Shown in pieces: positions 1 to 10,006 of a stretch of DNA of 64,000 nt. Every line of letters starts with the position of its first letter. Positions within the stretch are counted from its first letter, which is position 1. The stretch is from Chryseobacterium gleum (GTDB lineage Bacteria; Bacteroidota; Bacteroidia; Flavobacteriales; Weeksellaceae), in contig NZ_LR134289.1 in assembly GCF_900636535.1 (NCBI RefSeq), forward strand, positions 3,286,001-3,350,000, written 5' to 3'. The position numbers and the translations under genes were made by a program. The notes under the pieces were generated by a model that ran no database searches, was not told where the DNA came from, and worked only from the letters and a program-made list of their open reading frames with translations.

Positions 1-531
1 GTTGGCTTTTAACTGAAATGTTGCGTTGACATTGGTTGTAGCAGTAATATTGATGGAATTACCTGCCGGAACAGAGGTCAGGCTGTTTGCCAGAGGATTG
101 GTAAGACTTAAGCTTAAAATCCCCACATTGACAAAAATGTCCGGCGAGGTCTGATGTGATCCTGTTTTATCTTTTAATAAAAACCCGAACCTGCCGATTC
201 CTGTTCTACCAAAGAAGGCAGTTGGAGTAAAGGTAAGCGAATAGCTGTCCGTTGCTGCATTATAATTCAGCTTATTTAAATCATTGGAGTTGTTCCAGCT
301 TCCATTGGTTGGACAATCCTGGCTGTTCTGATAATTGGTATCCAAAGACCAGGTCCATATGTAAATGGCATTATTGGAAACGCCCCAGGCAGATTCGTCA
401 ATCTGGTCTCCGGGAACTGTAAGCGTAATAGCATCTGTTTCATTAAACGGATTGGGTGAAATTGTATAACTGATCTGTCCAAAAACACACATGGCAATCA
501 GCAGAAAAGCAACGGAATAAAATTTTCTCAT
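1..531 (-). CDS. N-terminal part of a secreted protein, probably an alpha-amylase-like glycoside hydrolase (cut by window start)
   Basis: The reading frame is open from an ATG at 531 to base 1, giving 177 residues without a stop. It starts with a signal peptide (MRKFYSVAFLLIAMCVFG, then Q), followed by a beta-rich module with the phrases NPFNETDAITLTV, WTWSLDTNYQNS and FFGRTGIGRFGFLLKD. A second Ig-like stretch begins near residue 140. From memory, this N-terminal module precedes the catalytic domain of T9SS-exported alpha-amylases in Chryseobacterium. The catalytic part lies outside the window, so the enzymatic call is inference. Secretion is well supported. Confidence 0.6.
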   Translation of the reverse strand, partial: MRKFYSVAFLLIAMCVFGQISYTISPNPFNETDAITLTVPGDQIDESAWGVSNNAIYIWTWSLDTNYQNSQDCPTNGSWNNSNDLNKLNYNAATDSYSLTFTPTAFFGRTGIGRFGFLLKDKTGSHQTSPDIFVNVGILSLSLTNPLANSLTSVPAGNSINITATTNVNATFQLKAN

Positions 532-669
532 GTCCTATTTTTTTATCGAATATAGGATTAATTTTTATTCATATTGCCTGTTTTTATTCAGTCGCTGGTA
601 AATATTTCAGTTTTCGGGGAAAATAATCCAGAAAAATTCATGAGAAGCCTGGGAAATATCAAATAGAAA

Positions 670-692
670 AACCGCTTAAAAATTAAGCGGTT
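670..692 (-). terminator. Rho-independent terminator-like hairpin
   Basis: The 10-bp perfect stem AACCGCTTAA/TTAAGCGGTT has a 3-base loop and is followed on the minus strand by TTTTTCTATTT. It lies 66 bases beyond the stop of the 94-residue membrane protein gene and probably ends its transcript. The rest of 532-757 shows no gene. Confidence 0.7.
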
Positions 693-757
693 CATATATG
701 TTGTTTTGCTTTGATATTACTTTTTCAGAATTCAGGTGAAAAAGCAATGACAATCAA

Positions 758-1042
758 TTAATGATGATGTCCGTGATCGTGAATGAAAGGTCCGTTCCCT
801 TTAGGCTCGTTATAAATAACCTCTACACCTTCCTGCTCAGTAATAAGCTTTCTTCTGATGTCTTCAGGATCGAAAGGTTTTACTTTTCCGAAATACTCTT
901 TCAAACCTTCAGTTAGCCACATTGGGATTACTAATCCGAAGAACATAAAAATACACCAGAATCCTACTAAGAACATAGTAATGAAGAAAACAGTCCATAG
1001 GAACTGGTAGAACGGCCAAAATGCTGATAAAATCGTTATCAT
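758..1042 (-). CDS. Small membrane protein with His-rich tail, unknown function
   Basis: The protein has 94 residues from the ATG at 1042. A TTG seven codons upstream (1063) keeps the frame open but is less likely. Residues from about 5 to 45 are strongly hydrophobic and aromatic (FWPFYQFLWTVFFITMFLV and following) and should form one or two membrane helices. A soluble charged part follows, and the end is HDHGHHH, which could bind a metal. I do not recognise the family. It is a single gene between the class I fumarase and a terminator hairpin. Being real is supported by codon use and a clean hydrophobic/soluble layout. Confidence 0.65.
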   Translation of the reverse strand: MITILSAFWPFYQFLWTVFFITMFLVGFWCIFMFFGLVIPMWLTEGLKEYFGKVKPFDPEDIRRKLITEQEGVEVIYNEPKGNGPFIHDHGHHH

Positions 1043-1135
1043 TCTCTTAAAGATTTTAGGCAAAAATAGAACTTTTTTCCTTTTTACACAAAAGATCAGC
1101 GTTCTATTTTGTTATTTATTTTAATTTTAAACTAA

Positions 1136-2743
1136 TTAATGGGCAAGATCTGCGAAGAAATCGTTGCCTTTATCATCAGTAATGATGAATGCTGGGAAGT
1201 CTTTTACTTCAATTTTTCTTACGGCTTCCATTCCTAATTCAGGGAAGTCTACAACATCTACAGATACAATATTGTCTTTGGCAAGGATGGCAGCTGGTCC
1301 TCCGATAGATCCAAGATAGAAACCTCCGTATTTGTTACATGCATTGGTAACATCTTTACTTCTGTTTCCTTTTGCCAGCATAATCATACTTCCGCCATGG
1401 CTCTGGAATTCATCTACATAAACATCCATTCTTCCTGCAGTTGTAGGTCCGAAGCTTCCTGAAGCCATTCCTTCCGGAGTTTTTGCAGGTCCTGCATAAT
1501 AGATCGGGTGATTTTTGAAATAATCAGGCATTGGCTTACCATTGTCAATAATTTCTTTGATTTTTGCGTGAGCGATGTCTCTGGCCACGATCAATGTTCC
1601 GTTCAGCTTCAGTCTCGTTTTGATCGGGTATTTGGAAAGCTCTGCAAGAATTTCCGGCATTGGCTTATTCAGATTGATCTCAACAGCTTCTTCCAGATGC
1701 GGAGGTGTATCAGGCAAGAATCTTTTCGGATCCTGCTCCAATTGCTCAAGGAAAATTCCTTCTTTTGTTATTTTTCCTTTGATATTTCTGTCTGCAGAAC
1801 ATGAAACTCCCATTCCTACAGGACAAGATGCAGCGTGTCTCGGAAGTCTGATCACTCTTACGTCGTGAGTAAGGTATTTTCCTCCAAACTGAGCTCCGAT
1901 GGCACTTTCCTGGCAGATTTTCTGAACTCTGGCTTCCCATTCAAGGTCTCTGAACGCCTGTCCGGCCTCGTTTCCTTCTGTCGGAAGATTATCGTAATAT
2001 TTTGCTGACGCTTTTTTAACAGCCGCAAGGTTGGCTTCTGCTGAAGTACCTCCGATTACCAATGCTAAGTGGTATGGCGGGCAGGCAGCCGTTCCAAGGT
2101 CTGAAATCTTTTCTTTGATGAATTCTTCAAGAGATTTCTCGTTCAGTAAAGATTTTGTTTTCTGGTATAAGAATGTTTTGTTGGCTGAACCTCCCCCTTT
2201 TGTCAAAAATAAAAATTCGTAGTAATCTCCTTTTTTAGCATAGATATCAATCTGAGCCGGAAGGTTGGATCCGGAATTCTTTTCATCAAACATCGTTAAA
2301 GGAACGACCTGAGAATATCTTAAGTTTCTTTTCTGATAAGTATTGAAGATTCCTTTGCTAAGGTATTCGCCATCATCCACTCCCGTATATACATTTTCAC
2401 CTTTCTTTCCCATTACAATCGCTGTACCTGTATCCTGGCATGAAGGAAGAGCTCCCTCAACCGCTACTGCAGCGTTCTGTAAAAGATTGTAAGCAACGAA
2501 TCTGTCATTATCTGTAGCTTCAGGATCATCAATAATTCTTCTAAGGCTTTCCAGGTGTGAGGAACGAAGCATGAAAGAAACATCTGCCATGGCCTCTTCT
2601 GCCAATAATTCCAATCCTTTCGGATCTACTGTTAAAATTTCTCTGTCACCCAGTTTTTCAACCTTTACATAATCTGATGTAAGTTTTTTGTACACCGTAT
2701 CATCTTTCTGAATAGGATACGGATCCTGATATCTAAAATCCAT
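1136..2743 (-). CDS. fumA: Class I (iron-sulfur) fumarate hydratase
   Basis: This 535-residue protein matches the class I fumarases in length and in two-part layout (alpha region then beta region). It interconverts fumarate and malate in the TCA cycle using a [4Fe-4S] cluster. Visible family signatures include [16 protein letters not shown] (about residue 100, with a cluster cysteine), the [11 protein letters not shown] segment, the cysteines in AACPPYH and [16 protein letters not shown], and in the C-terminal part [19 protein letters not shown]. The gene points away from a class II fumarase that starts 222 bases off. Class I enzymes are oxygen-labile, so the pair may divide work by oxygen or iron supply. 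fumA versus fumB naming is arbitrary here. Confidence 0.93.
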   Translation of the reverse strand: MDFRYQDPYPIQKDDTVYKKLTSDYVKVEKLGDREILTVDPKGLELLAEEAMADVSFMLRSSHLESLRRIIDDPEATDNDRFVAYNLLQNAAVAVEGALPSCQDTGTAIVMGKKGENVYTGVDDGEYLSKGIFNTYQKRNLRYSQVVPLTMFDEKNSGSNLPAQIDIYAKKGDYYEFLFLTKGGGSANKTFLYQKTKSLLNEKSLEEFIKEKISDLGTAACPPYHLALVIGGTSAEANLAAVKKASAKYYDNLPTEGNEAGQAFRDLEWEARVQKICQESAIGAQFGGKYLTHDVRVIRLPRHAASCPVGMGVSCSADRNIKGKITKEGIFLEQLEQDPKRFLPDTPPHLEEAVEINLNKPMPEILAELSKYPIKTRLKLNGTLIVARDIAHAKIKEIIDNGKPMPDYFKNHPIYYAGPAKTPEGMASGSFGPTTAGRMDVYVDEFQSHGGSMIMLAKGNRSKDVTNACNKYGGFYLGSIGGPAAILAKDNIVSVDVVDFPELGMEAVRKIEVKDFPAFIITDDKGNDFFADLAH

Positions 2744-2965
2744 TCAATTTTTGTTTGTACAAAAATACACCTCCTTAAAAAAATATGAGTAAAATCAGTC
2801 ACTTAAATTGATATTTATAATGATTATAAATTGTAGATTTCTGAGTTTATAAGTACCTTTATAGAAGCTAAGTAAATAAGGCAAAACATTATTTATTTCA
2901 TTAAATATGAGTAATGTCAACAATTTTTTGGCTCAAAAATAAAGATCATACAAATTTCAACCACT

Positions 2966-4360
2966 ATGAATTACAGAATAGAAAAAGACACCATGGGAGA
3001 AGTGCAGGTACCTGCAGATAAATTCTGGGGTGCACAGACAGAACGTTCCAGAAACAATTTCAAAATAGGACCTGAAGGCTCAATGCCGCATGAAATCATT
3101 GAAGCTTTTGCTTATCTTAAAAAAGCAGCCGCCTATGCCAATACCGATCTGGGAGTACTTCCTGCCGAAAAAAGGGATATGATAGCGAAAGTATGTGATG
3201 AAATACTGGAAGGAAAATTGAATGACCAGTTTCCTTTAGTGATCTGGCAGACAGGCTCGGGAACACAGTCAAATATGAATGTGAATGAGGTAATCTCCAA
3301 CAGAGCTCATGTTAATAATGGAGGAAATTTGGGCGAAAAGTCTGAAATTCACCCGAATGACGATGTGAACAAATCTCAGTCTTCGAATGATACTTATCCT
3401 ACAGCCATGCACATCGCTGCTTATACAAAAGTGGTGGAAGCAACAATTCCTGCAGTGGAAAAATTAAAGAATACGCTGGCTGAAAAATCGAAAGCTTTCA
3501 AAGATATTGTCAAAATCGGAAGAACCCACCTGATGGATGCTACTCCACTTACTCTCGGACAGGAATTTTCCGGATATGTGGCTCAGCTTGAATTCGGATT
3601 GAGAGCTTTAAAAAATACATTACCTCATCTTTCTGAGCTGGCATTAGGAGGAACTGCTGTAGGAACGGGTCTGAATACTCCTAACGGCTATGATGTAAAA
3701 GTAGCTGAATATATTGCTCAATTTACAAAACATCCTTTTGTTACAGCTGAAAATAAATTTGAAGCTCTTGCTGCTCACGATGCCATTGTTGAAAGCCACG
3801 GCGCATTAAAGCAGCTGGCTGTATCTCTGTTCAAAATTGCTCAGGATATTAGACTCATGGCTTCGGGACCGCGTTCAGGAATCGGGGAAATTCATATACC
3901 TGAAAATGAGCCGGGATCTTCTATTATGCCAGGAAAAGTAAATCCGACCCAGAATGAAGCAATGACCATGGTTTGCGCACAGGTTTTAGGAAATGATACT
4001 ACCATTTCGTTTGCCGGAACTCAGGGGAATTACGAGCTGAATGTTTTCAAACCGGTAATGGCTTTTAATTTCTTACAGTCTGCCCAATTGATTGCTGATG
4101 CATGTATTTCTTTCAACGACCATTGTGCCGTAGGTATTGAGCCAAATCATGAGAGAATTAAGGAGCTTGTAGACAAATCTTTGATGCTTGTTACGGCTTT
4201 AAATACCCACATCGGATATGAAAACGCCGCTAAGATTGCTAAAACAGCCCATAAAAATGGTACGACATTAAAAGAGGAAGCCATCAATCTTGGTCTGTTA
4301 ACTGCTGAACAGTTTGATGAATGGGTAAAACCTGAAGATATGGTAGGAAGCTTAAAATAA
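2966..4360 (+). CDS. fumC: Class II fumarate hydratase
   Basis: This 464-residue protein has the usual length of the iron-independent homotetrameric fumarase. The superfamily signature loop [15 protein letters not shown] lies near residue 318, and the substrate-site motifs [11 protein letters not shown] and [17 protein letters not shown] are present. The N-terminal phrase [18 protein letters not shown] is typical. The reaction is the same as that of the divergent class I enzyme upstream, but without an iron-sulfur cluster. The gene is monocistronic and ends in a clear terminator. Confidence 0.95.
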   Translation: MNYRIEKDTMGEVQVPADKFWGAQTERSRNNFKIGPEGSMPHEIIEAFAYLKKAAAYANTDLGVLPAEKRDMIAKVCDEILEGKLNDQFPLVIWQTGSGTQSNMNVNEVISNRAHVNNGGNLGEKSEIHPNDDVNKSQSSNDTYPTAMHIAAYTKVVEATIPAVEKLKNTLAEKSKAFKDIVKIGRTHLMDATPLTLGQEFSGYVAQLEFGLRALKNTLPHLSELALGGTAVGTGLNTPNGYDVKVAEYIAQFTKHPFVTAENKFEALAAHDAIVESHGALKQLAVSLFKIAQDIRLMASGPRSGIGEIHIPENEPGSSIMPGKVNPTQNEAMTMVCAQVLGNDTTISFAGTQGNYELNVFKPVMAFNFLQSAQLIADACISFNDHCAVGIEPNHERIKELVDKSLMLVTALNTHIGYENAAKIAKTAHKNGTTLKEEAINLGLLTAEQFDEWVKPEDMVGSLK

Positions 4361-4383
4361 TGATTATATAACTGATACTATGT

Positions 4384-4417
4384 AAACTCCGGAAGACTTG
4401 CTCCCGGAGTTTTTGTT
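4384..4417 (+). terminator. Rho-independent terminator of fumC
   Basis: The stem AAACTCCGG/CCGGAGTTT closes an 11-base loop and is followed by TTTTTGTTTTG. It lies just downstream of the fumC stop and before the convergent outer-membrane protein gene. Confidence 0.8.
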
Positions 4418-4434
4418 TTGCAATCAAATATATT

Positions 4435-5475
4435 TTAATCCAATCCGATGGCTAAGCCGAATATCAGCGCTTTATCATTTTTAAAATAGCCGTCCTTAAA
4501 GAAATTGCTGAAATCTTTTTTTACAAATATGCTGAAGCTGTTATAAGAAAGAGTAAGCTGTGCCCCATACACAAAAGGATTAACCTGATAATTTCCTCGG
4601 TCTCTTCTTTCTCCGTCACCGTCTTTCACAATGTTATTCGTAGACATTTTCACTCCTCCATATACATTCGCTCCTATTTTAAATCCGGTATAGTAACTAC
4701 GGTACTGGATATCCATACCTGCATTTTTGAGTTTTGAGAAGTTATACTGTACTCCAAGGGGAACGATAATATATCCCGTTCTCAGCTTACTTTTGTCCAG
4801 ATTTTGATTAGCCTGAACCAAAGCTACTCCCTGGTTTGCGCTTTTTGCAAAGTACATATTATTATCTGTTCTGACGGTTCTCCAGGAAAACCCTAATCCT
4901 GAAGTAATCGCCCACGGGCTGGTTCTGCTAAGCTGATAATTCAGTTTCAGTCCAAATTCCAGATTATTTGCATATCCGATGTTCTTATCAAGCTCGTTAT
5001 CCTGAGAACTGTTTGTCAGTGCCATGATTCCGTAAGAGAAATATCCCGTAAAGCTTCTGGTAGGACGGAATTTTTTCAACAGCTTTTCTTTAAGTTCTTC
5101 ATTGGAAGTCACATCAGTATTCAGAAGGGAATATCTTACCTGCTTCTGAATCACATCATCCAGATCAAATCCCAGCTCTTCAATTCTTTTATCCATTTTC
5201 TCGGAATAGCGATCTGCAATCTGGGCTTTTTCTCTGTCGAATTCAGCCTTATCCAGGTTTCTGGCCTGCAACACCTTAAGTTCCTCTTCCATCAGCTTTT
5301 TTTCTTCCTGGATAATGGCATTGATCTTAGCGGCATATTCTTCCACTTTTTCTTTGACAATCGGGCTTACCTCAGTATCTTTTTTGGAAGACAGGTTAAT
5401 ATTGAAGGTCTTTTGTGCATGGAAAGATGCTGAAACAAAGCATAGTAATCCCATTACGATTAATTTCTTGATCAT
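4435..5475 (-). CDS. Outer-membrane beta-barrel protein with N-terminal coiled coil
   Basis: The protein has 346 residues with a signal peptide (MIKKLIVMGLLCFVSASFHA, cleavage before QK). Residues of about 35-105 are charged and helical (EEKKLMEEELKVLQARNLDK and following), likely a periplasmic coiled coil. From about 140 onward there are alternating aromatic strands (TGYFSYGIMAL, LEFGLKLNYQLS, WAITSGLGFSWR) ending ALIFGLAIGLD, as expected of a porin-like barrel. It is the last gene of a three-gene unit after an ECF sigma factor and a single-pass membrane protein, so it may be a target or effector of that system. No specific substrate can be named. Confidence 0.75.
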   Translation of the reverse strand: MIKKLIVMGLLCFVSASFHAQKTFNINLSSKKDTEVSPIVKEKVEEYAAKINAIIQEEKKLMEEELKVLQARNLDKAEFDREKAQIADRYSEKMDKRIEELGFDLDDVIQKQVRYSLLNTDVTSNEELKEKLLKKFRPTRSFTGYFSYGIMALTNSSQDNELDKNIGYANNLEFGLKLNYQLSRTSPWAITSGLGFSWRTVRTDNNMYFAKSANQGVALVQANQNLDKSKLRTGYIIVPLGVQYNFSKLKNAGMDIQYRSYYTGFKIGANVYGGVKMSTNNIVKDGDGERRDRGNYQVNPFVYGAQLTLSYNSFSIFVKKDFSNFFKDGYFKNDKALIFGLAIGLD

Positions 5476-5503
5476 ATTTATTAATTTTTAAATTTCGGAT
5501 AAA

Positions 5504-6121
5504 TTACCTGGCATTCAAGTCAATAGTAGTAGCAACATTGCTTCCATCCTTCGTTTTTTCGATAACGTCTTTATGCTCTACTGAAAATAGTAGCGTGGAT
5601 GGGTCTACATATTTCTTCTTTTTAACCGGAGTTTTTAAAGAATCGGCTTTTGCCATGAGCTTAGGAGTGGAAATCTGGAGAATTTCCGGTTTCTTTGCAG
5701 GGACTGTTTCTTTAGGAATCAGTTTCTCTGATCCTATTGCCACAGCAGAAACTACTTCCTCTTTATCCTGAGCCTGAGCAGGTATTTTTTTTATGTCTTT
5801 TTTATCATTATTCTCAGCTGCCAGCGGAATGCTGTTCTGAACCGGATCTTTTATAATACTGTCAACAGGAGTTTTTTCTGTTTCCTTTACAATTTCAGGA
5901 TGAATTTCCGCAGGCTGATTAAGAAAAAACAGAACAGTACCCAAACCAAAGGTTAATATTAAACATGCAGCTATTAAACCCCATTTCACTTGTAACCTTG
6001 GTGAACGATTACTGTTATTATGAAACTCTATTTCAGACCACAGATCACGGGACGGAGCGATCTCCCTTTCATCAATCTGCTTTTTGATCTGAAATTCAAT
6101 ATTATCTTTAAACGTTTTCAT
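5504..6121 (-). CDS. Single-pass membrane protein, candidate anti-sigma factor
   Basis: The protein has 205 residues with a soluble N-terminal region of about 45 residues (ending RSPRLQVKW), one membrane helix (GLIAACLILTFGLGTVLFFL), and a Lys/Glu/Pro-rich periplasmic tail. Its start overlaps the sigma factor gene by 14 bases, the usual arrangement for a sigma/anti-sigma pair. No zinc-type HxxxCxxC motif is seen, so the anti-sigma role rests on topology and position only. Confidence 0.7.
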   Translation of the reverse strand: MKTFKDNIEFQIKKQIDEREIAPSRDLWSEIEFHNNSNRSPRLQVKWGLIAACLILTFGLGTVLFFLNQPAEIHPEIVKETEKTPVDSIIKDPVQNSIPLAAENNDKKDIKKIPAQAQDKEEVVSAVAIGSEKLIPKETVPAKKPEILQISTPKLMAKADSLKTPVKKKKYVDPSTLLFSVEHKDVIEKTKDGSNVATTIDLNAR

Positions 6122-6668
6122 TTTTCACTTTTTTTTGTTGTTGAAAGTAGATCTTTCTTAATTTTTCTTTTGCCCTGAACAGTTGTGTTTTACTCACGGC
6201 AATTGAAATCTGCAAAGTATCGGCAATTTCCTGATGAGAATATCCTTCCAGTACGTACAGGTTAAAAACCATTCTGTAAGCATCAGGCAGCTGATCCAGA
6301 AGCTCTTGTGCATTAAAGTCACAGTCAATCTCCGTTTCGTGGATATCTTCATGAAAAGATTGGTTGATCTCATCCAGATAGAAAACTGTTTTATGACTTT
6401 TGATAAAATTAAGGCATTCATTGACCACAATTCTTCTTGCCCAGCTTTCCAGGTTCGACTCTCCTCTGAAGCTTTCTATATGCTTAAAAATTTTACAGAA
6501 TGCTTTAATAAGGCAATCTTCCGCCTGGTACAAATCGCTTACATAGCTTTTGCTTACACTCAGAAATTTCTTTACATTCTGTTCATAGAAAATCTTCTGT
6601 GCAGCCGGGTCCTGTTTTTTCAGGAGGCTCAACAAATCATTCTTTTTATTTCCGAACAAGAGTTTCAT
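6108..6668 (-). CDS. ECF-type RNA polymerase sigma-70 factor
   Basis: The protein has 186 residues, the length of ECF sigma factors. Region 2 is visible around FCKIFKHIESFRGESNLESWARRIVVNECLNF (split motif, about residues 60-92). Region 4 is visible around LPDAYRMVFNLYVLEGYSHQ and EIADTLQISIAVSKTQLFRAKEKLRK (about residues 129-175), which forms the -35-binding helix-turn-helix. It is translationally coupled to the membrane protein that follows and forms a regulatory unit with it and the barrel protein. The inducing signal is unknown. Confidence 0.9.
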   Translation of the reverse strand: MKLLFGNKKNDLLSLLKKQDPAAQKIFYEQNVKKFLSVSKSYVSDLYQAEDCLIKAFCKIFKHIESFRGESNLESWARRIVVNECLNFIKSHKTVFYLDEINQSFHEDIHETEIDCDFNAQELLDQLPDAYRMVFNLYVLEGYSHQEIADTLQISIAVSKTQLFRAKEKLRKIYFQQQKKVKNENV

Positions 6669-6792
6669 GCTTATGCTGTTTCTATACTAAAGACAATGAA
6701 AACAAAAAAAGGTTACACGTTTTTAAAAAAAATTTTATTTGCTGTACTTAATTAAATAAGAAAGACTGCCCTGGAAGAGACAGCCTTGTATT

Positions 6793-7731
6793 TTATCCTG
6801 AGAATTCATCAAGCATATTTCTGGTAGGAACAAAGAAAAGCGTTCCGGTAACTGCTGTGCTGAAGTCTAAAATTCTGTCATAATTTCCCGGTGGGTTACC
6901 TATAAACATATTGGTCAGCATCTTTCTGGTAGTCGTAAACGTGCTTGCATAAGAAATAAAATAGGTCCCAAAGTCATTGGTAGAAGGGCTTCCGAAAGGC
7001 ATATTGTCTCTGACAATTTTCAGCTCTTCTCCATTTTCACCTTCGATATTGGCTAAGGCAATGTGAGAGTTTGAAGGTTTTACATCATCAGACATCTCAA
7101 TATCATTTTCTTTTGACCTTCCGATCACTTTTTCCTGCTCTTCTGTGGATAATCCTTTCCATGCGTCCATATTATGAAGGTATTTCTGTACGAAAAGATA
7201 GCTCCCGCCTTTATACTGAAGGTCTTCATCTCCGATTTTTGCAAAGTAATCCCGGTCGTCCCCATGCGGATTTTCCGTTCCGTCTACAAAACCAAGAATG
7301 GAGCGTGCATCCCAGTATTTGAATCCATGAATCTCCAGAATACTTTCACCTATCGAGCTTAGCAGTTTGGATATTTCCACAGCCATATCAAAGATCAGAC
7401 TTTTGTTATCTGCTCTCAGGTGGAAATGAAGATCTCCGGGAGTGGAAACAGCAGTATGTTTTATTCCTTTTATTTCTTCAAAACTCACTAATTCCTTGGG
7501 AGGAGGTGTTGGAAGTTCCAGCTTTCTCCATGCTTCGGCCCCAATTCCCATCACACAGCTTGCCCTGCTGTCCGGAAAACGGTTAAAAACCGAATTATTA
7601 AGATTTAAAACCAAAGCGCACAGCCTTTGAAAAACATCCTTCAGCTGTGGACTGTCATTAAGTTTCCAGATCATGAAAATAGTATTGCTATTTGGATAAT
7701 CTGTTACGTTCTGTGATTCTATCGTATTCAT
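6793..7731 (-). CDS. Dye-decolorising (DyP-type) heme peroxidase
   Basis: This 312-residue protein carries the DyP signature GFVDGTENPHGDD near residue 147, where the Asp acts in peroxide cleavage. The proximal-heme region around the His of SNSHIALANIEGENGEE is followed by the distal part, and the end FFVPTRNMLDEFSG fits the family. It has no signal peptide or Tat motif, so it is probably cytoplasmic or compartment-packaged, although no encapsulin gene is in the window. It stands just downstream of the ABC transporter genes, 17 bases apart, and may be co-transcribed. Confidence 0.9.
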   Translation of the reverse strand: MNTIESQNVTDYPNSNTIFMIWKLNDSPQLKDVFQRLCALVLNLNNSVFNRFPDSRASCVMGIGAEAWRKLELPTPPPKELVSFEEIKGIKHTAVSTPGDLHFHLRADNKSLIFDMAVEISKLLSSIGESILEIHGFKYWDARSILGFVDGTENPHGDDRDYFAKIGDEDLQYKGGSYLFVQKYLHNMDAWKGLSTEEQEKVIGRSKENDIEMSDDVKPSNSHIALANIEGENGEELKIVRDNMPFGSPSTNDFGTYFISYASTFTTTRKMLTNMFIGNPPGNYDRILDFSTAVTGTLFFVPTRNMLDEFSG

Positions 7732-7748
7732 ACCTTTTTTTTGTGGTA

Positions 7749-8465
7749 TTAAATATCCGAAACTGAAACCTGATCTGCAAAATATTGCTCAAGATCTTTC
7801 AAGGTTTCCGGATTGGTCTGAATATCCTTAACCAAAAGACCTTTATTCACAACGACAATTCTGTTGCACACTTCCGTGGTGTGAGAAAGATCATGACTCG
7901 ATATCAGGAAAGTAACTCCATCCTGCTTAGACAGTTCCTTGATAAGGTTTTTGAGCTTGATCTGCGTAGATGGATCCAGGTTGGCAAACGGTTCATCAAG
8001 AATAATAATCTCAGGATTTCCGATAATTGCCCCCACAATTCCTACTTTTTTCTGATTCCCTTTTGAAAGGTCACGGATATATTTGCCGGATTTAAGAATC
8101 TCCCCATTGAAAAAATCATGAAAAGGTTTCAGAAATTCATCTACAGATGCCTTATTCTCGCCTCTCAACTCTCCGATGAAGTAAAAATATTCTTCAGGAG
8201 TAAGGTAACCGATGAGGAATGTATCATCCACAAAGGCTGAAACTTTATTCTTCCACGCTTCGGATTCATTAACTTTAATACCATCGATACTTACATATCC
8301 TGTAGAAGCCTGAATCAAATCCAGCATCAGGCTGAAAAGCGTTGTTTTTCCCGCCCCGTTATTTCCTACAAGACCAAATGTTTCCCCATTTGGAATTTCA
8401 AGATGTTCGATATTAAGAACGGTTGCTGTTCCGTATGTTTTGGATAAATTATGGATATTGATCAT
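7749..8465 (-). CDS. ABC transporter ATP-binding protein
   Basis: The protein has 238 residues. It shows Walker A GNNGAGKTTL (about 36-45), signature motif LSKGNQKKVGIVGAI, Walker B IIILDEPFANLD, and the H-loop ISSHDLSH. It is the cytoplasmic ATPase partner of the multi-pass permease encoded 3 bases upstream. The substrate is not evident. The family resembles export-type or antibiotic-type single ABC pairs. Confidence 0.92.
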   Translation of the reverse strand: MINIHNLSKTYGTATVLNIEHLEIPNGETFGLVGNNGAGKTTLFSLMLDLIQASTGYVSIDGIKVNESEAWKNKVSAFVDDTFLIGYLTPEEYFYFIGELRGENKASVDEFLKPFHDFFNGEILKSGKYIRDLSKGNQKKVGIVGAIIGNPEIIILDEPFANLDPSTQIKLKNLIKELSKQDGVTFLISSHDLSHTTEVCNRIVVVNKGLLVKDIQTNPETLKDLEQYFADQVSVSDI

Positions 8466-8468
8466 GGC

Positions 8469-9935
8469 TTAACTTTTATTTTTAAATGCATCAAGGGTGC
8501 TGTATTTTTCTTTCTTATAATGTTTTACAATGATATCGAAGATTTTTTCTCTCAGGAAAAACCCGATAATTCCTATGACGGCAATACTTATTACGCCTCC
8601 TGTAATTCCCGAGAAATATTTTGTCACCGCAAATACGCCCATTGGAAGAAGCATTTTTGGAACCAGCAGAAGCATTGCCACGAGATTGAAACTTCCTTTT
8701 TGCCCCATTCTTTTTTCTTTTGAATTCAGATCAATCTGGGTTTTATTAAAGGCACCTGACCATAAGGTAAACTGGGAGTTCACTCCAATATTGTATAATC
8801 CGGCTGCAAAAAAGGTAATATAAACTTCCCAGCCAAAATACGCATAACAAAGAGCTATAATCACAGAAGCCGCTGTTACAATATTCATCAGCCACCATTT
8901 TGCTTTCAGATATTCTTTGTAAGGAACATTCAGAGTCATCATCAACGGATAATATGAACTGTCAAAAGCCGGTACTCTCTGCCCAAACAGAAACTGGAAG
9001 CCTCCTGTTACAAAAAGCCCCATAAACATCATCATTGCAGGAGTTTTGTAAAGTGAAGAGGTAAACATCAGTAATCCGTAGAACAGAAACATAAAGCTGC
9101 CCAGCAAAATGCCTTTGGTCACTTTATTACGTCTCAGCATTTTTATATCATTATTGATAAATGTACCGGTAACTCCATATTTATTTAAGAAAGCTATATT
9201 TTCTGTTTTTCCAATGGTTTTCTTCGCTTCAAGCCCCTGGTCAAGATAAAATTCGTTACGAAGGTAACGGAAACATATCCACCACAATATTATAAACAAT
9301 ACAACAGGGATCAAAGCAAAGTAAGGTTTTTCATAAAAGCTGAAGAATACAGACTCAGAATAAGACAAAACCGGAATAATATTGTAATATGCCAACGCTC
9401 CCACAATCAGGAAGCATACACCAATGATCACTGCAAGGGTCTCCTTACCGTTGAAGAAAATATTAATGAAATTATTCAGATAGAGCAATGAAATCACCCC
9501 TATAAGCCAGAGTAATATCCCGGGAATACTATATCCGTTGAATACAGCAATGATTGAAAATGTAATGAAGAACAAGGAACTCAACCAGCTGAATGCCGAA
9601 AGAAAAGTTTTAGCCAGCATATAATTGACCAATGTATTCTTCCGAATATTCAGGGTGAGGAACGGCTTAATATTCTGTGTAGGAATTTCCTGCCAGAGGT
9701 ATTTGAGGGCAAGATCAATGATCCAGCCAACAATCAGAAATTTTGAAACCACTTTTAAAGGATTCTGGTGCATTTCCTCCTGCACATAGAAAAAAGCAAT
9801 AAAAGCTCCTCCTACCAGACAGCCCATGAAATAAAGTATTCCGATAAACCGGAGTATTTTCATAGTCAGATTGATCCCTAAAGAAGTACCACGAAAGAAG
9901 CTTTTGATTTCAAGCCTAAGGAACTTTAGAAACAT
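8469..9935 (-). CDS. DUF5687 family multi-pass ABC transporter permease
   Basis: The 488-residue integral membrane protein has around ten to twelve hydrophobic segments, for example ILYFMGCLVGGAFIAFFYV, SIPGILLWLIGVISLLYL and MMMFMGLFVTGGFQFLFG. The N-terminal MFLKFLRLEIKSFFRG pattern is typical of DUF5687 permeases found beside an ABC ATPase in Bacteroidota. It ends only 3 bases before the ATPase gene begins, so the two form an operon. Substrate unknown. Confidence 0.8.
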   Translation of the reverse strand: MFLKFLRLEIKSFFRGTSLGINLTMKILRFIGILYFMGCLVGGAFIAFFYVQEEMHQNPLKVVSKFLIVGWIIDLALKYLWQEIPTQNIKPFLTLNIRKNTLVNYMLAKTFLSAFSWLSSLFFITFSIIAVFNGYSIPGILLWLIGVISLLYLNNFINIFFNGKETLAVIIGVCFLIVGALAYYNIIPVLSYSESVFFSFYEKPYFALIPVVLFIILWWICFRYLRNEFYLDQGLEAKKTIGKTENIAFLNKYGVTGTFINNDIKMLRRNKVTKGILLGSFMFLFYGLLMFTSSLYKTPAMMMFMGLFVTGGFQFLFGQRVPAFDSSYYPLMMTLNVPYKEYLKAKWWLMNIVTAASVIIALCYAYFGWEVYITFFAAGLYNIGVNSQFTLWSGAFNKTQIDLNSKEKRMGQKGSFNLVAMLLLVPKMLLPMGVFAVTKYFSGITGGVISIAVIGIIGFFLREKIFDIIVKHYKKEKYSTLDAFKNKS

Positions 9936-10006
9936 ATGTTAGTTTTTTACATTAGTAAATATAATGTAAAATATGTTACAATTTTTTCAGGAAAAGTGTG
10001 ATTTTA

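Noticed and set aside
276..497. Minus-strand 73-residue ORF within the amylase-like gene
   Set aside because: It is in a different frame of a coherent secreted protein and has no sensible composition or start context.
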